A DNA stretch of 64,000 nt from Liolophura sinensis. Its lineage: Eukaryota; Mollusca; Polyplacophora; Chitonida; Chitonidae. Of this stretch, positions 37,901-46,699 are shown piece by piece. The stretch spans positions 13,257,504 to 13,321,503 of the forward strand of contig NC_088298.1 in assembly GCF_032854445.1 (NCBI RefSeq), written 5' to 3'. Numbering within the stretch: the stretch's first letter is position 1; every line of letters begins with the position of its first letter. The notes beneath the pieces were generated by a model. The model searched no databases and had not been told where the DNA came from. It saw only the letters and a list, made by a program, of their open reading frames with translations. The translations under genes were made by a program, and so were the position numbers.

Positions 37901-39682
37901 GTAAGTTTTAATTACTACTGTTAGGGCAAAGCGTCAAGGCAATGAAAGATGACATGTTGCAAATGCGGAATTGCCTTGAAGCTCTGTCTTGAGTACAAGA
38001 AAGTCCCGATTAATGCCAGGATGTCGACTTTTGCCCATAATCCGAGGCATACACACTTAAAAATGCCTACAGGAATTTAATATATTGTCTTTGACAGAAT
38101 GTAAAAAATGTAGGTCTAACACGTTAGCAAATAAGAAATGATGCACCGAATCCATGGCGGCGGTTTTGAGGGAGGTACAGGGCAGAGCAACGCGGGCGTG
38201 GAGGCTTGTGCTCCGCGTTCGTTCAATGGATTTTCTGCGCAGAAATAGACGAAGTTAAGCCCGCTTTTGTCTTCTGGAGACAGACTGTCGTGTTGCCGGC
38301 GCGAAAGGTTACTTCCTGATAAAAGAAGCAAAACTTCAAAGAGAACGTTCGGTTACTTTTGGTGTGAGAAAACGTGTTTTCTATAGAAAAGGCAGGCGCC
38401 AAGATTACCACCCTGTCGAACGCCTTTCCCGAGAGGAAACTCTGTTGGAAGTCGCTTCTTGTTTAATACACACACTTTCTAATATTGTCCTTGGCGAACC
38501 TTTCAAGATAGTATTAAGGCCGCTTAACTAATTTATTTAAAGCAGCTATGGGGGGTTCTTTGTTTGCTTTTCTCTTGATTTTCCTCTGTTGTACTAACAG
38601 GTCAACTGACAGTGAGACCTGCCTCTGTGCTCGTAATAAACGAGTATGATGCCTTGGCACGCGCAACCAGCACGCGTATAAACACTATAGGCTTGGATTA
38701 TTGACATTATTGTACCTTTCTAGTGACTGTACTTTTACACTTACTTCACCTCTCCTTCTGTCAGCATCAAACAGACTCCCAAAGTGGCATGAAGGCAAAG
38801 AAATAACCTACTGTGTAGAATTGATCACTTAAATTTTTTATGACGATAACAATGAAATGTTAATTTTATTACCCAATCTCATTTATGAGACAAATGCAAT
38901 CAATAGAATAGATATCAAATAAAACGCTCGCGACCGTTTCACTTCTGTATCGTTGTTGACACAGATTTAAATATGTAATAAGGTTAAAAATCATAATAGC
39001 CATTGTCACGTATGTTAATTAGTATGTATGCAGAGTTTTGTTTTCGATTTCACAATAGCAGGATTTAACAGTGTAAAGTTTTTGGTCAGGGACCGGTCGA
39101 CTGTGGCGCGAACAATATTCAGCGTGTCAGGCTAAACAAAATAGGACAAGAACCAGCAAAAAAAATGCAAATTGTTTTTATTGTTATTGTTTTTGTTTTC
39201 AGATTGTAAAAGATCACGTGAGGACCACGTGCAAGTGCCATGGTGTCTCAGGTTCGTGCACAACAAAGACTTGTTGGCGGCAGTTACTTCCCTTTAGTGC
39301 TATTGGAAAAATCCTGAAAGACAAATATGAAAGAGCTGTAAGAGTGGCTTCTTTTAAGAACCAAGCAACAGGCCGATCGAGGCTAGTTAAATTCCAGAAA
39401 AACTCCAACGCCTTAAATGTAAGCTTTGGCATCTCGCCGAAGAAAGGAGATTTAATTTATCTGGAAAATTCGCCGAGCTTTTGCAAGAAAACTCGGTATT
39501 CTCCGGGTACGTACGGGAGACATTGCATCAAGGATTCCAGTTGTGATATTGTGTGTTGTGGTCGAGGCTACAACATTCAGAACGTTGTTGTGAAGAAATC
39601 TTGTGAGTGCCGGGTAATATGGTGCTGTTACGTCAAATGCAAACAATGCAACGTCACAGAAGAAGTGCACACTTGTAAATGA
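13874..39682 (+). CDS. Wnt9: Wnt9-type secreted Wnt ligand, four coding exons (join 13874-13953, 16361-16629, 34896-35164, 39203-39682)
   Basis: Secreted, lipid-modified glycoprotein ligand of Frizzled/LRP receptors, used in cell-fate and polarity signalling. The joined exons give 1098 nt, 365 residues, the usual Wnt length. Seen in order: signal peptide (about 1-24), then YFG-ISGREP, which resembles the start of the mature part of vertebrate WNT9; the N-terminal block with [14 protein letters not shown] and NERWNC (about 71-104); [14 protein letters not shown] (118-131) and CTCDES (148-153); [10 protein letters not shown] (216-225) with Ser222, the expected palmitoleate acceptor; the SPSFC and CCGRGYN blocks; and CCYVKCKQC near the end, last Cys at 364. 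There are 24 cysteines, as expected for a complete Wnt. N-glycosylation sequons are at N103, N155, N278 and N356. Subfamily assignment rests on recalled similarity to vertebrate WNT9A/B, including RMC-R-GV-ETL, the GFKET-like junction and a four-exon layout. No frameshift or premature stop was seen. Confidence 0.95.
14312..14430. repeat. 30-bp tandem repeat, four copies
   Basis: Units of CTGTCCACTCATACCTCAAA followed by TTGTACAAG, inside Wnt9 intron 1. Copies differ at a few bases each. Confidence 0.9.
16296..16360 (+). CDS. Wnt9: Candidate alternative Wnt9 N-terminus (second signal peptide, read through the exon 2 acceptor)
   Basis: In frame with exon 2 and directly upstream of its acceptor is an ATG opening [16 protein letters not shown], then TFVLPR, joining ISGREP. 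This is a credible signal peptide with a hydrophobic core of about 17 residues. An in-frame TGA about 39 nt upstream makes this the first ATG of its frame. About 450 bases upstream (15830-16295) are more GC-rich than the surroundings, as a promoter or 5' UTR might be. Against it: the start context is weak (C at -3), and a pyrimidine tract read in this frame naturally gives Leu/Phe/Val, so part of the hydrophobicity could be accidental. If real, it would give a 360-residue isoform with a different leader and almost the same mature protein. Confidence 0.4.
16361..16629 (+). CDS. Wnt9: Wnt9 coding exon 2 (N-terminal Wnt domain)
   Basis: The acceptor is a strong pyrimidine tract ending TCCTCCCCAG at 16360. 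The donor is AAAAA|GTAAGT with GT at 16630. The exon is 269 nt and phase 2 to 1. It encodes residues 28-116 plus one base of codon 117. Contents: [42 protein letters not shown] and NERWNCS with a sequon at N103. Four of the 24 cysteines lie here (59, 72, 93, 104). The reading frame is also open upstream to an ATG at 16296, so this exon may also serve as the 3' part of an alternative first exon. Confidence 0.95.
17474..17709 (+). mobile_element. SINE-A copy in Wnt9 intron 2, with target-site duplication
   Basis: Carries head, centre and 3' end of SINE-A, with small deletions in the head (GCGCGCTAAT lost). TATAGCCATTAG (17462-17473) and TATAGTCATTAG (17710-17721) are the duplicated target, differing by one base. 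Confidence 0.88.
18130..18327 (+). mobile_element. Decayed SINE-C copy
   Basis: GGCAGGCTCGAATACA resembles a tRNA B box. TTTGCCAGGTACTTGACG and CATAAACCTGTCCGCC form the centre, and AAATGAAATATTTTTGACTG the 3' end with an AAATAAATAAAGAAAT tail. Confidence 0.55.
22854..23076 (-). mobile_element. SINE-A copy in Wnt9 intron 2, antisense
   Basis: Starts with TTTATTTATTTGATTGGTGT and TTTATGCCATACTCAAGAAT, continues through GGGAGGAAACCGGGCAAAGC, and ends in the head region (GTTAACCACCACACCATG). The flanks CATGGAACATTT and CATGTAGAACATTT look like an imperfect target-site duplication. Confidence 0.82.
24490..24800 (+). mobile_element. Decayed SINE-C-like copy with an internal GT microsatellite
   Basis: GGCCGGTCGTGATCC and CCATAAACCTGACCGCTGTC then TTATAAGTACTCAGAAATGG and TGAATACGGCAAAACCACC follow the SINE-C order. 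The centre is broken by (GT)n at 24679-24713. Confidence 0.5.
24679..24713. repeat. (GT)n microsatellite
   Basis: About seventeen GT units with one T interruption. Confidence 0.95.
25240..27060. repeat. 59-bp tandem array, about 31 copies, in Wnt9 intron 2
   Basis: The 59-bp unit reads GCTTCTGGTCAGTTTGAGGT, ATGGTCATGAAGGGCTGTTT, TGGTGACCATCACAGCGTT. Spacing was checked at 26111 and 26170. Edge units use a diverged form (CATCTCGGCCTAGCTTC). An internal variant, CTCTGTTCGAAGTATGGTCA, occurs at about 25707 and again about 26927, suggesting a block duplication of about 1.2 kb. Because 59 is not a multiple of three, the 143-residue frame at its start is accidental. Confidence 0.95.
28466..28630 (+). 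mobile_element. SINE-A fragment, truncated at both ends
   Basis: Begins within the head (CACCAATGCGGTAGCTGTGA) and breaks off in GTATAAGTGAAATATT, directly against a SINE-B copy of opposite orientation. There is no target duplication at the junction. Confidence 0.82.
28634..28926 (-). mobile_element. SINE-B copy, abutting SINE-A
   Basis: TTCCAGTCACACGACGACGT is the 3' region (minus-strand reading). The body matches the copy at 216-562 (GCCGCCAATGTGCTGTCGCC, ATATCCTGCCAAGGACACCA). A tRNA-like B box is near 28878 (GGGTTTGATCTC). Confidence 0.72.
30040..30125 (+). mobile_element. Decayed SINE 3' half
   Basis: TTTGTGGGTTTCCCTCCGGC then TTTCCTCCCACCATATGCCG and GGCGTATAAAGCACTAATGA follow the SINE-A centre to 3' order, with many changes. 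Confidence 0.55.
30461..30576 (+). mobile_element. Decayed SINE 3' half
   Basis: GCCTGGTTTCTTCCCATCAT then TATGTTGGCCGCTTTC and AGTACGTCGTAAAACACAAA with an AAATAAATAAAT tail. Confidence 0.6.
34896..35164 (+). CDS. Wnt9: Wnt9 coding exon 3
   Basis: The acceptor is TTCTCATTTCAG ending at 34895. The donor is AAAG|GTAAAT with GT at 35165. The first two bases complete codon 117 (AGT, Ser) started in exon 2, and the exon ends in phase 0. It encodes [36 protein letters not shown], then [20 protein letters not shown] and the QHNINLGLK end, with cysteines 140, 148, 150 and 167 and a sequon at N155. The FKETSFLY block and the CGDN motif are hallmarks of the Wnt N-terminal helical domain. Confidence 0.96.
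35330..35530. repeat. ACTC-rich low-complexity stretch
   Basis: Clusters of CTCACACACCC and CACTCACTC, then the opposite-sense GAGTGAATGATTG and AAGCGAGTGAAC. Possibly a decayed SINE-B tail pair, but no body is recognisable. Confidence 0.4.
36110..36490. repeat. Degenerate short tandem repeat in Wnt9 intron 3
   Basis: About a dozen loose copies of TTCGCTGTAAGATTAGGCTCCTT-like units, shown by recurring CTGTAAGAT, ATTAGACTCCTT and GGTTCCTTCGCTGTAAG, at irregular 20-40 bp spacing. Confidence 0.65.
36664..36806 (-). mobile_element. SINE-A 3' half, antisense, in Wnt9 intron 3
   Basis: TTTATTTATTTGATTGGTGT, TTTACGCCGTAGTCAAGAAT and CGACGGCGGCCAGCATTATG, with the GGCCAGCATTATGG piece expanded three times, ending at AACCCACGACCACGCATTGA. 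The head is missing. Confidence 0.85.
39203..39682 (+). CDS. Wnt9: Wnt9 coding exon 4 (C-terminal Wnt domain)
   Basis: The acceptor is TTTTTGTTTTCAG ending at 39202. The frame is phase 0 and continues to TGA at 39680-39682. It encodes [19 protein letters not shown], in which the central Ser (222) is the acylated residue of the Frizzled-contacting thumb. It continues with [11 protein letters not shown], the variable linker, [23 protein letters not shown] and the index-finger end CCYVKCKQC with final HTCK. It holds sixteen cysteines. It is the largest exon, and the stop position agrees with the usual Wnt end one residue after the last cysteine. Confidence 0.97.
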   Translation: MVKDHVRTTCKCHGVSGSCTTKTCWRQLLPFSAIGKILKDKYERAVRVASFKNQATGRSRLVKFQKNSNALNVSFGISPKKGDLIYLENSPSFCKKTRYSPGTYGRHCIKDSSCDIVCCGRGYNIQNVVVKKSCECRVIWCCYVKCKQCNVTEEVHTCK

Positions 39683-39883
39683 TATCACTACGTAAACTGA
39701 GGACGTTTTATGACCTCATCGTACATATTGTGAAGAGCGGATTGACGTGTAGAAAAGTACGCGAAACAGGCAGTGCAACCATGAAGTGATGTAAATATTG
39801 TGCCGCAAAACTGAACATAGAAACTGGTGTGAGCATTGTGTAAACGAATTGAAACGACGTAATAGTAAAACCTGCGATTTTAT

Positions 39884-39889
39884 ATTAAA
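39884..39889 (+). promoter_or_regulatory. Possible Wnt9 poly(A) signal (ATTAAA)
   Basis: An ATTAAA hexamer lies 202 bases after the Wnt9 stop, followed by a short GT-rich stretch (TATGTTTATG). It would give a 3' UTR of roughly 220 bases, ending before the TA microsatellite. AATAAA-like sites also occur further on (near 40345 and 41453), so a longer 3' UTR is possible. Hexamers are common in AT-rich DNA, so this is weak evidence. Confidence 0.25.
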
Positions 39890-40005
39890 TCCTAATATGT
39901 TTATGATTCGAGAAAACCCCTTACTAAATATTTTGGGACGTGATTACGTGTATTGACTTATTTCCACACATTAGCTGTGTACTTTAAATCGTGAGTCAAA
40001 GTACA

Positions 40006-40006
<1 letters not shown>

Positions 40007-40092
<86 letters not shown>
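40007..40092. repeat. (TA)43 microsatellite, 325 bases after the Wnt9 stop
   Basis: 86 uninterrupted bases of alternating TA. It could lie in a long 3' UTR or just outside the gene. The YIYIYI frame read across it is not a gene. Confidence 0.98.
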
Positions 40093-40095
<3 letters not shown>

Positions 40096-40127
40096 GTAGA
40101 CCTGTGTTTTGATCCGGGTTGTGACGT

Positions 40128-40352
40128 ACCTTCGCTGGTTCAGTCAATTAAAGCGGTTGGTCACTGGCCACTGATGTCGTGGGCTCGAAATCGACTCTGG
40201 CTAGATCGACAGTGGCTTTAAGTCATGATGTTTGTCATATCTGGCGATGGGCGGTCGATTATTTCGCGTATCCTTTCCCTAAGGCGCAGTGCTTACCGTC
40301 ATCGGAGAAGTAAACATTCTTGAGAGCCTCATAAAACAACAATGGAATAAAA
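40128..40352 (+). mobile_element. SINE-C copy, near full length
   Basis: The tRNA-like head is CGCTGGTTCAGTCAATTAAA to GTCGTGGGCTCGAAATC (A and B boxes). The middle has TTTGTCATATCTGGCGATGG, and the weak 3' end is AAGTAAACATTCTTGAGAGC with CATAAAACAACAATGGAATA. Confidence 0.6.
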
Positions 40353-42000
40353 AAATCAGATGGATTAATTGAACCGACTCGGCTTGGTCTGCGGCTATTG
40401 ACTTTGATTTCGTAAGGGACATCGACGTCTAGAGGATCAGATATTGACGGGCTATGTTCAGCCACTGAAACCGACGAGAGTCACACACAATTCAGCAAAG
40501 TGGCATAGGCATAAACGCCACGTGCTTTTGTTTGTTTCTAGCGCATGTGTACAAATACGCTCTCAGAGCCGCAGCCTGGCCTATTGTTATCTAGCGATGT
40601 ATACAGACACGTCCATATGTGCGAGCGCGTATAACATGTGCTCTGAATAATGCTTTGAGAAATCACTATTTTATATCGATTTTCCACGTCATATTGACAC
40701 GTTTTCTATGAATACTCTAGTTTTATTATTTTAAGAATTTTAGCTCGACTATTTTGATAGATGATCTCTTATTGATACGCTGATGTATTTTTTAGACATT
40801 ATGTGCATATGCACGTAACTTTGCTAACGAAGGGGAAGGAAGGAAGAGTATTCACATACTGAGAGTTATGCCCCTTTGAACGTAGATTCCACATGGCGCT
40901 ATTCTGGTCTCGTGCCTGAATTCTCCACTCGTGTACAGAATGGACGAGAATACAACATATTGATGCAGCCAAATTCAAGGGCCTATCTGATAAAAATACC
41001 ATGTGTTACATGTTAATTTAGAATTCGAGAGACCAACACTCACGTCAATTACCACTGGATGCCTTAGACCTACATAATCGAAGAGCAAGTGAAACTATAC
41101 AAGATATATTCGATCAATTCTGCAGACTTCTGTATGCGCACGCGAATTAAAATCACCACATTAAAACAGAACTAGGAAATAAAGAAGATACGTATTTCCC
41201 ACACGAAGGCTTAAATAAGTGTTTAAGGAAACATCCTGCCATTGAGCGCGAAGTATATGCCCAACGCAAGAAAGTGTGATCGAAGTTAACACGCACAGTT
41301 TCTTTAGCTCGTCAGTACATATTTTTGCCACACCGCATCCCCTCAGGCAGCCATCTTTTTTTTCTATCAAACCGATCGACTGTCATGATTTATTTTCAAA
41401 ATCTGCAATAGTGTTTGTGATTTACTGTGATTATTATTTTTTGGATAAAGACAAATAAATATTTTTATGAGGATCTAGATGCCAAACGATTTATTTTCAT
41501 TATTTTGTTGTTGTTTGTAAAGTTTGCTGTACATGCATAAATATAGACATTTATAACAATCTGATACCCGCAGACTGACTACAAAATCTCGTCTGAAAGA
41601 ATATGTACTGAACATCCTTGGCAAATCAGTAATAAATGTTCGACTTGAGATTCTGGAGAAGGTTGTGCGGATGAAAATTAATCTCTCCTGGACTTATTTG
41701 TTGCGCCGTACAGCGAATGCGTCGCTCTACGTTCTGCTTACGTCTCTGCCCCCACCAGACATGTTTGGTCTTTGGAACACTTGCGACAACTGAAGGCTTG
41801 CTCGGGTTCAGCTTTAGCACTAAGCTCGGAAATATAAATCACGATTTCAACAGAATTGCTTTAGATGTCCACTTGAATCATGATGGCCATACTTAGTATA
41901 AAGAGGTAGCATTTTCGTCATGCTAACATTATATCTTACTTGATGACTGTAACACCAGTGACCTTGGTATTGTTATAGATTTCTGTACAAATTTTGCTGG
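40353..42000. other. Non-coding stretch, no gene seen
   Basis: Only short frames without recognisable motifs. Nothing further identified. Confidence 0.5.
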
Positions 42001-42004
42001 TGAT

Positions 42005-42830
42005 AGCAGTGCTCTAGAGAGCGACGTATGTGGTGTAAAGAGTATGCAATTGATCACATGCTTGTGTGGGGTGTATGTACTGTAAGGAGTATGCATTGAT
42101 CACGTGGTTGTTTGCGGTGTATGTGCTGTAAGGAGTATGCAACTTATCACGTGGTTGTATGCGACGTATGTGGTGAAAGAGGTATGCAGTTGATCACATG
42201 GTTGTGGCGGCGTATGTACTGTAAGGAGTATGCAATGGAGTGAGTGCTCGGGGTTTAATGTCGTGCGTAACAATTTTTTCAGTCATATGATGACGAAGGA
42301 GTCCTTAGAGTGCATGTAATGTGCCTCCTTGTTGCAGGACGAACATCCACCGCTCTTTTATCTAGTGCTGCTTCACTGAGACGACTTAGGAACGTATTGA
42401 GGGCAAGTAAGTTGCCCTGCCCGAGCAATTAAACTGATACTAGTCAATCAGCCGATGCACCATCCCCACGTGAATGCCAAGCGAGGAAGATACAACTTCC
42501 TCCTTCAAGGTCTTAGGTGTGATCTGACCCAGGATTTATCCTGGATCTACCGCTCCCGAAGCGGACGCTCTACTAGTTGAGCCATCGTGGCCGGTGAGAA
42601 TGCAACTGATCACGTGGTGGTGTGCGGCACATATCCTGTAAGGCGTATGGAATTGATCACGTGGTTGTGTGCGTCGTGTGCTGAAAGTAGTATGCAATTG
42701 ATCACGTGGTTGTGTTCGTCGTATGTGCTGAAAGTAGTATGCAATTGATCACGTGGTTGTGTGTGTCGTACGCCCTAAAAGGAGGTTGTATGCGGCACAT
42801 GTGCTGTGAGGAGTATGCAATTGATCACGT
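42005..42830. repeat. 47-bp tandem array with CACGTG, split by a SINE
   Basis: Units of GTATGCAATTGATCACGTGG, TTGTGTGCGGCGTATGTGCT, GTAAGGA lie at 42005-42236 and 42598-42830. The spacing of 47 bp was checked at 42690 and 42737. The SINE-B at 42237-42597 interrupts the array. Confidence 0.88.
42237..42597 (-). mobile_element. SINE-B copy, full length, inside the 47-bp array
   Basis: Minus-strand reading: head GGCTCAACTAGTAGAGCGTC (A box), GGATAAATCCTGGG (B-box region), body with AACAAGGAGGCACATTACAT, and end GTTACGCACGACATTAAACC with a GAGCACTCACTC tail. ATGCAA at 42230-42235 and 42600-42605 is a short candidate target duplication. Confidence 0.85.
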
Positions 42831-43549
42831 GGTCGGTGGGCAGTGCTCTCGTGTAGTCTTACATGAAATTCGATGGAAACTGTTTGACTTACATCAATAT
42901 GACGTATGTTGCATATGGAAAAGTTCGCCAAAATAGCCTCACAAATGTTGATGATTTCCGCCGGGCCTCTCTGCTTCCTCCGCCCACAACACACTTGCGT
43001 TGATAGAATGAGTGAAAAATTCTCGCGCATGGCATCTAACATCAATCCGTCAATATCGTATTTAATCTGTTTTCGTAAGATGTTGAGAAAAGGGAAAATA
43101 CTATACCACTGATGTCTATTGTCTGTTTCTTATAGCCGGTCACTTATATTCAGCTATCTGTAAAATCACCTATATTCCGAAATTGCCAATCGTTAGCGAC
43201 ACGTAACACCACAAGCTCTACGCACTGATACGTTTTACATCTGAAACAAATGGCATGCTGGGTAATGGTCGTAGAGAGTATCTTGTTTTACAACAGATCC
43301 ACCGACATAAGTGTTTGGTTGCTTTCGGAATGGTATTCCTCTGATGCCGTCATGCATGATTTGTGTATTGGATCCATCTATCCAACACTTGATCTATGCA
43401 TCTAACGGCTAATCCATCCATCCAAAAACCTTCATCAATTAACAGATCAATCAATGAATCAGTAAATCTATCCGTCGGTCTCAGAGGGGTAGCTTATGTT
43501 TTTAGTGAGTTAAGAACTTCACATGGATAACGGAATGAACTTATATATG

Positions 43550-43715
43550 TCATTTGATTGTTGTTTAACGCCAAACTCAAGAGTGTTTTTTTTTTCACTT
43601 ACACAATGACGGTCAGTTTTATGGATGGATTAAACCTTCCGACATCTGGCAAGTTAATAATGGACTTTCCAACGCTTGACTTACAGATAGGCTATGTATT
43701 GTTGGAAGACATATG
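43550..43715 (-). mobile_element. SINE-C-like fragment, antisense
   Basis: TTTGATTGTTGTTTAACGCC, AAACTCAAGAGTG and CACTTACACAATGACGGTCA are the 3' end of the shared SINE-A/C tail. The remainder is decayed. Confidence 0.6.
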
Positions 43716-44371
43716 TAATCTTCACTGCGCAAACGGTCAAACTAAGTAATCTTCACCAAAGAACTTCTGCGAAGACGCGTCTATACATTACATCTGCATT
43801 TAACCCCAAGTTGTTGGATCAGAAAGCCGAACTGCAAAATTAGGAAACAAAAACATTCAAGTGGATGTCACAAACCTGTCAAGACACAAGACAATTGTGT
43901 CAGCGACGTATACACGTTGTGGATATCACCGAAAGCAGTGAATTTAGACTTTTTGATCGGTCCCTTTGTTGTTTGTATAAGATAGTTGACATGTTGATCT
44001 ATGTGGACTTGTAAATTTGGCGCCTCGCTGGTAATTGAAGACCAGCTTACCGTCAGTCATTCATGCTGGGGAAGTTGCATAGCCCTGAGAAATGTGGCTA
44101 TTTTAAGACCTCCAGGAGTGATTCATTCACGACAAGAAAAGGGGACATGAAAAACTGAACAGATGACGTGCGAGCCAATCGGGCAATGAACCCAGTCCCT
44201 TGGATGGATTTGCTCTCGGTCTATACACTCGGTCTCGTAAAAGACCTTCTGCTTTCCGTTTACCGGTGTCCAAAACGTTCCCAACACAACAACAACATTC
44301 AGAAGAAGCCGGTGGACTTGGTTGCTCTGCTGCTTACCATGCGTTCAAACTTTTTCTCGCTCTCCCATTAA

Positions 44372-44545
44372 GGGGGCCTCCGTGGTTCAGTTGGTTAGCG
44401 CGCTCTCACCAATGCGGATGGTCGTGGGTTTCCGCCGGGCTTTGCCCGGTTTCTCCCCACAATAATGCTGGCCGCCGTCGTATAAGTGAAATATTCTTGA
44501 GTACGGCGTAAAACACCAATCAATCCAATCAAATCAATCAAACCC
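44372..44545 (+). mobile_element. SINE-A copy with internal deletion
   Basis: The head (GGGGGCCTCCGTGGTTCAGT) runs to CACCAATGCGG, then jumps to ATGGTCGTGGGTTTCC and on to the normal 3' end. About 90 bases, including the B box, are missing. The two consensus sites share TGCGG. Confidence 0.88.
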
Positions 44546-44739
44546 ATTCGTTAACACCCTCACGTGCTCAATAAGGCAATCATAATTTGCTTACATTATT
44601 ACTTGGCATGGCAAATCTAAATCTCAGTCTATTCCAACCTTTTGAACATGTTTTCTACCAAAACTTGTTTCAATACTAAACGCGAGAGTTTTCCAGCGAT
44701 GCAAGAATAAATCTTGTTCATGTGTATAGTATCATAGAT

Positions 44740-44977
44740 TTATTTAATTTATTTGATGGGTGTTTTTACGCCGTATTCAAGAATATTTCACTTATACGAC
44801 GGCGGTCAGCATTATGGTGGGTGGAAAACGGGCAGAGCCCGGGAGGTTGCCGGAAAACCTTCCCACGTACGGCCGGAGAGTAAGCCAGCATGAGCTGGAC
44901 TTAAACTCACATTGGTGAAAGACTACTGGGTCATCACGCTGCGCTAGCGCCCTAACCAACTAAGCCACGGAGGCCCC
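44740..44977 (-). mobile_element. SINE-A copy with perfect 13-bp target-site duplication
   Basis: TAGTATCATAGAT occurs at 44727-44739 and 44978-44990, bounding a full minus-strand SINE-A whose head ends in GCCACGGAGGCCCC. It has a small deletion around the CCCGGG centre. It lies about 200 bp from the copy at 44372 in opposite orientation. Confidence 0.93.
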
Positions 44978-45557
44978 TAGTATCATAGATGTCATAGTGG
45001 TATCTGTTTCCACCGGACCCGGACTAGGGAGTATATAAGAATTCCTGTTTATTGCAGCAACCTGGTACGATATTTGAGAACCATCAGGCAAAGAAACCAG
45101 ATCAGACTCAGAAATGAACGCAGGCGTGTGAGGTATATTAATGCAACACTATAGTTTTCAAAAGCGACATGTATAGTTTTACAAAAGCTGCGTTCACACG
45201 ATGCGATTTATAGAACTCTACAAGACGTATGATTTTTGATTATATTACACCAATTAAATGACTTAATTTACCTTTCTGGCTGAACCATTGGTTTGCTTCT
45301 GAGGAATGACCAACGTCACACAGAAAGGTGTATTGATTGACTGATTAGTAGCAGGATAGATTGCATGATTGTCTAATTGTTTGATTTCATTTGATCTAAG
45401 AAAAAGTAAACTATTGGGGAAAGGCTAATAACGTGTAACGAGAGACTGTTCGTTAAGGTTACAGGAGCACATTGATTTTCCTTACTGTTTAAGTTGTGAA
45501 TTTGTCAACATCAACCTCAAAATACGTCCCCTATCCATCCACTAACTATAGCGGTAA

Positions 45558-45704
45558 TTTCTTGCCTTGGGCCGGACGTGGGAAGGCCTTGCAGCAGCCT
45601 GCGGATGGTCGTGGGTTTCCTTCCACCATAACGCTAGCCGCCATCGTATAACTGAAGCAATCTTGAGTAGGGTGTAAAACATCTATCAAATAAATAAATA
45701 AATT
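45558..45704 (+). mobile_element. SINE-A copy, 5'-truncated
   Basis: Starts at GGGCCGGACGTGGGAAGG, passes CTGCGGATGGTCGTGGGTTT, lacks the CCCGGGC-type centre, and ends AGGGTGTAAAACATCTATCA with an AAATAAATAAAT tail. Confidence 0.85.
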
Positions 45705-46419
45705 TCCCGGCTTCGCACTGAAACCTCTAGAATAAAGAGCAAGGTCCTTCCGGCACGGTCTCAGTATCATGGTTGAATGAGGTTTCATGGTGTTGCCACG
45801 GTATTTCGCTGAAGTATAAGCGCAATAAATATGGCGCCGTCTGTCATGCTATTCTGGAAAATATGGTCATATTTCTAAAAGCGGGATTAAATAGATCACA
45901 AAATCAACGCTGAAAATTGTCATCATATTTAATAAAGAAGAACATAAAAACACAAATAGACCAGGTCTCGGGGGTATTGTTAGCGCGCCAGGAGAATTCT
46001 AGTTCTTGTTGACACAGCATATATCTAGGCCTCCAGTATGAAGAGTAAAACCATTCAAATCTGCGACGAGAGTGTGATAGTCCTGAAATGGTGTGAGTAG
46101 ACATGTTTAAATAATGGCAACTTATACAACCTTCAGGCAACATGAGTTACGCAAAGATATGCTGCGATGTAAACAGCAGTTAACTAGACATCACTGGTCT
46201 AGAATTTCTCAAAATTCTACGTTGTCACAGCATGAAAGGCATGAAAATAGACTTGGGGATGTTTAGACATATTTTCGATTATAACAAATAAAATACGTGT
46301 ATCACTACAGTTATTTTTCTGGACATTCCTTTTAATTATATGGTTACGGGTTGCTAAAGTTTAACACAAAACTGATTGCTCAGTTTATCCATACAGAAAC
46401 AAAATGGCGGCGTCGACAA

Positions 46420-46692
46420 GTTGGGGGCCTCTGTGGTTCAGTTGGTTAGCGCGCTAGCGCAGCGTAATGACCCAGGAGTTTCTCACCAATGCGGTCGCTG
46501 TGAGTTCAAGTCCAGCTCATGCTTGCTCCCTCTCCGGGCGTAAGTGGGAAGGTTTGATAGCAACCTGCGGATGGTCGTGGGTTTCCCCCCGCTCTGCCCG
46601 GTTTCCACCCACCATAATGCTGACCGCCGTCGTATAAGTGAAATATTATTGAGTACAGCGTAAAACACCAATCAAATAAATAAATAAATAAA
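46420..46692 (+). mobile_element. SINE-A, longest copy in the window (273 bp)
   Basis: Head GGGGGCCTCTGTGGTTCAGT, GCGCTAGCGCAGCGTAATGA, B box GAGTTCAAGTCC, full centre, 3' end CAGCGTAAAACACCAATCAA and (AAAT)n tail. TCGACAA at 46413-46419 and 46693-46699 is a short target-site duplication. It can serve as the local reference for the family. Confidence 0.92.
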
Positions 46693-46699
46693 TCGACAA

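Larger units (their letters stand above)
35165..39202 (+). other. Wnt9 intron 3 (4.0 kb)
   Basis: Runs from GTAAAT to TTTCAG. It holds ACTC-rich low-complexity DNA (35330-35530), a degenerate GCTGTAAGATTAGRCTCCTT-like repeat (36110-36490), a truncated minus-strand SINE-A (36664-36806), and a GC-richer island (38130-38460) with a 14-bp palindrome. No additional exon was recognised. Confidence 0.9.

Noticed and set aside
39991-40221. Frame with a poly-(Tyr-Ile) stretch
   Set aside because: It is a translation of the TA microsatellite and a SINE-C head.
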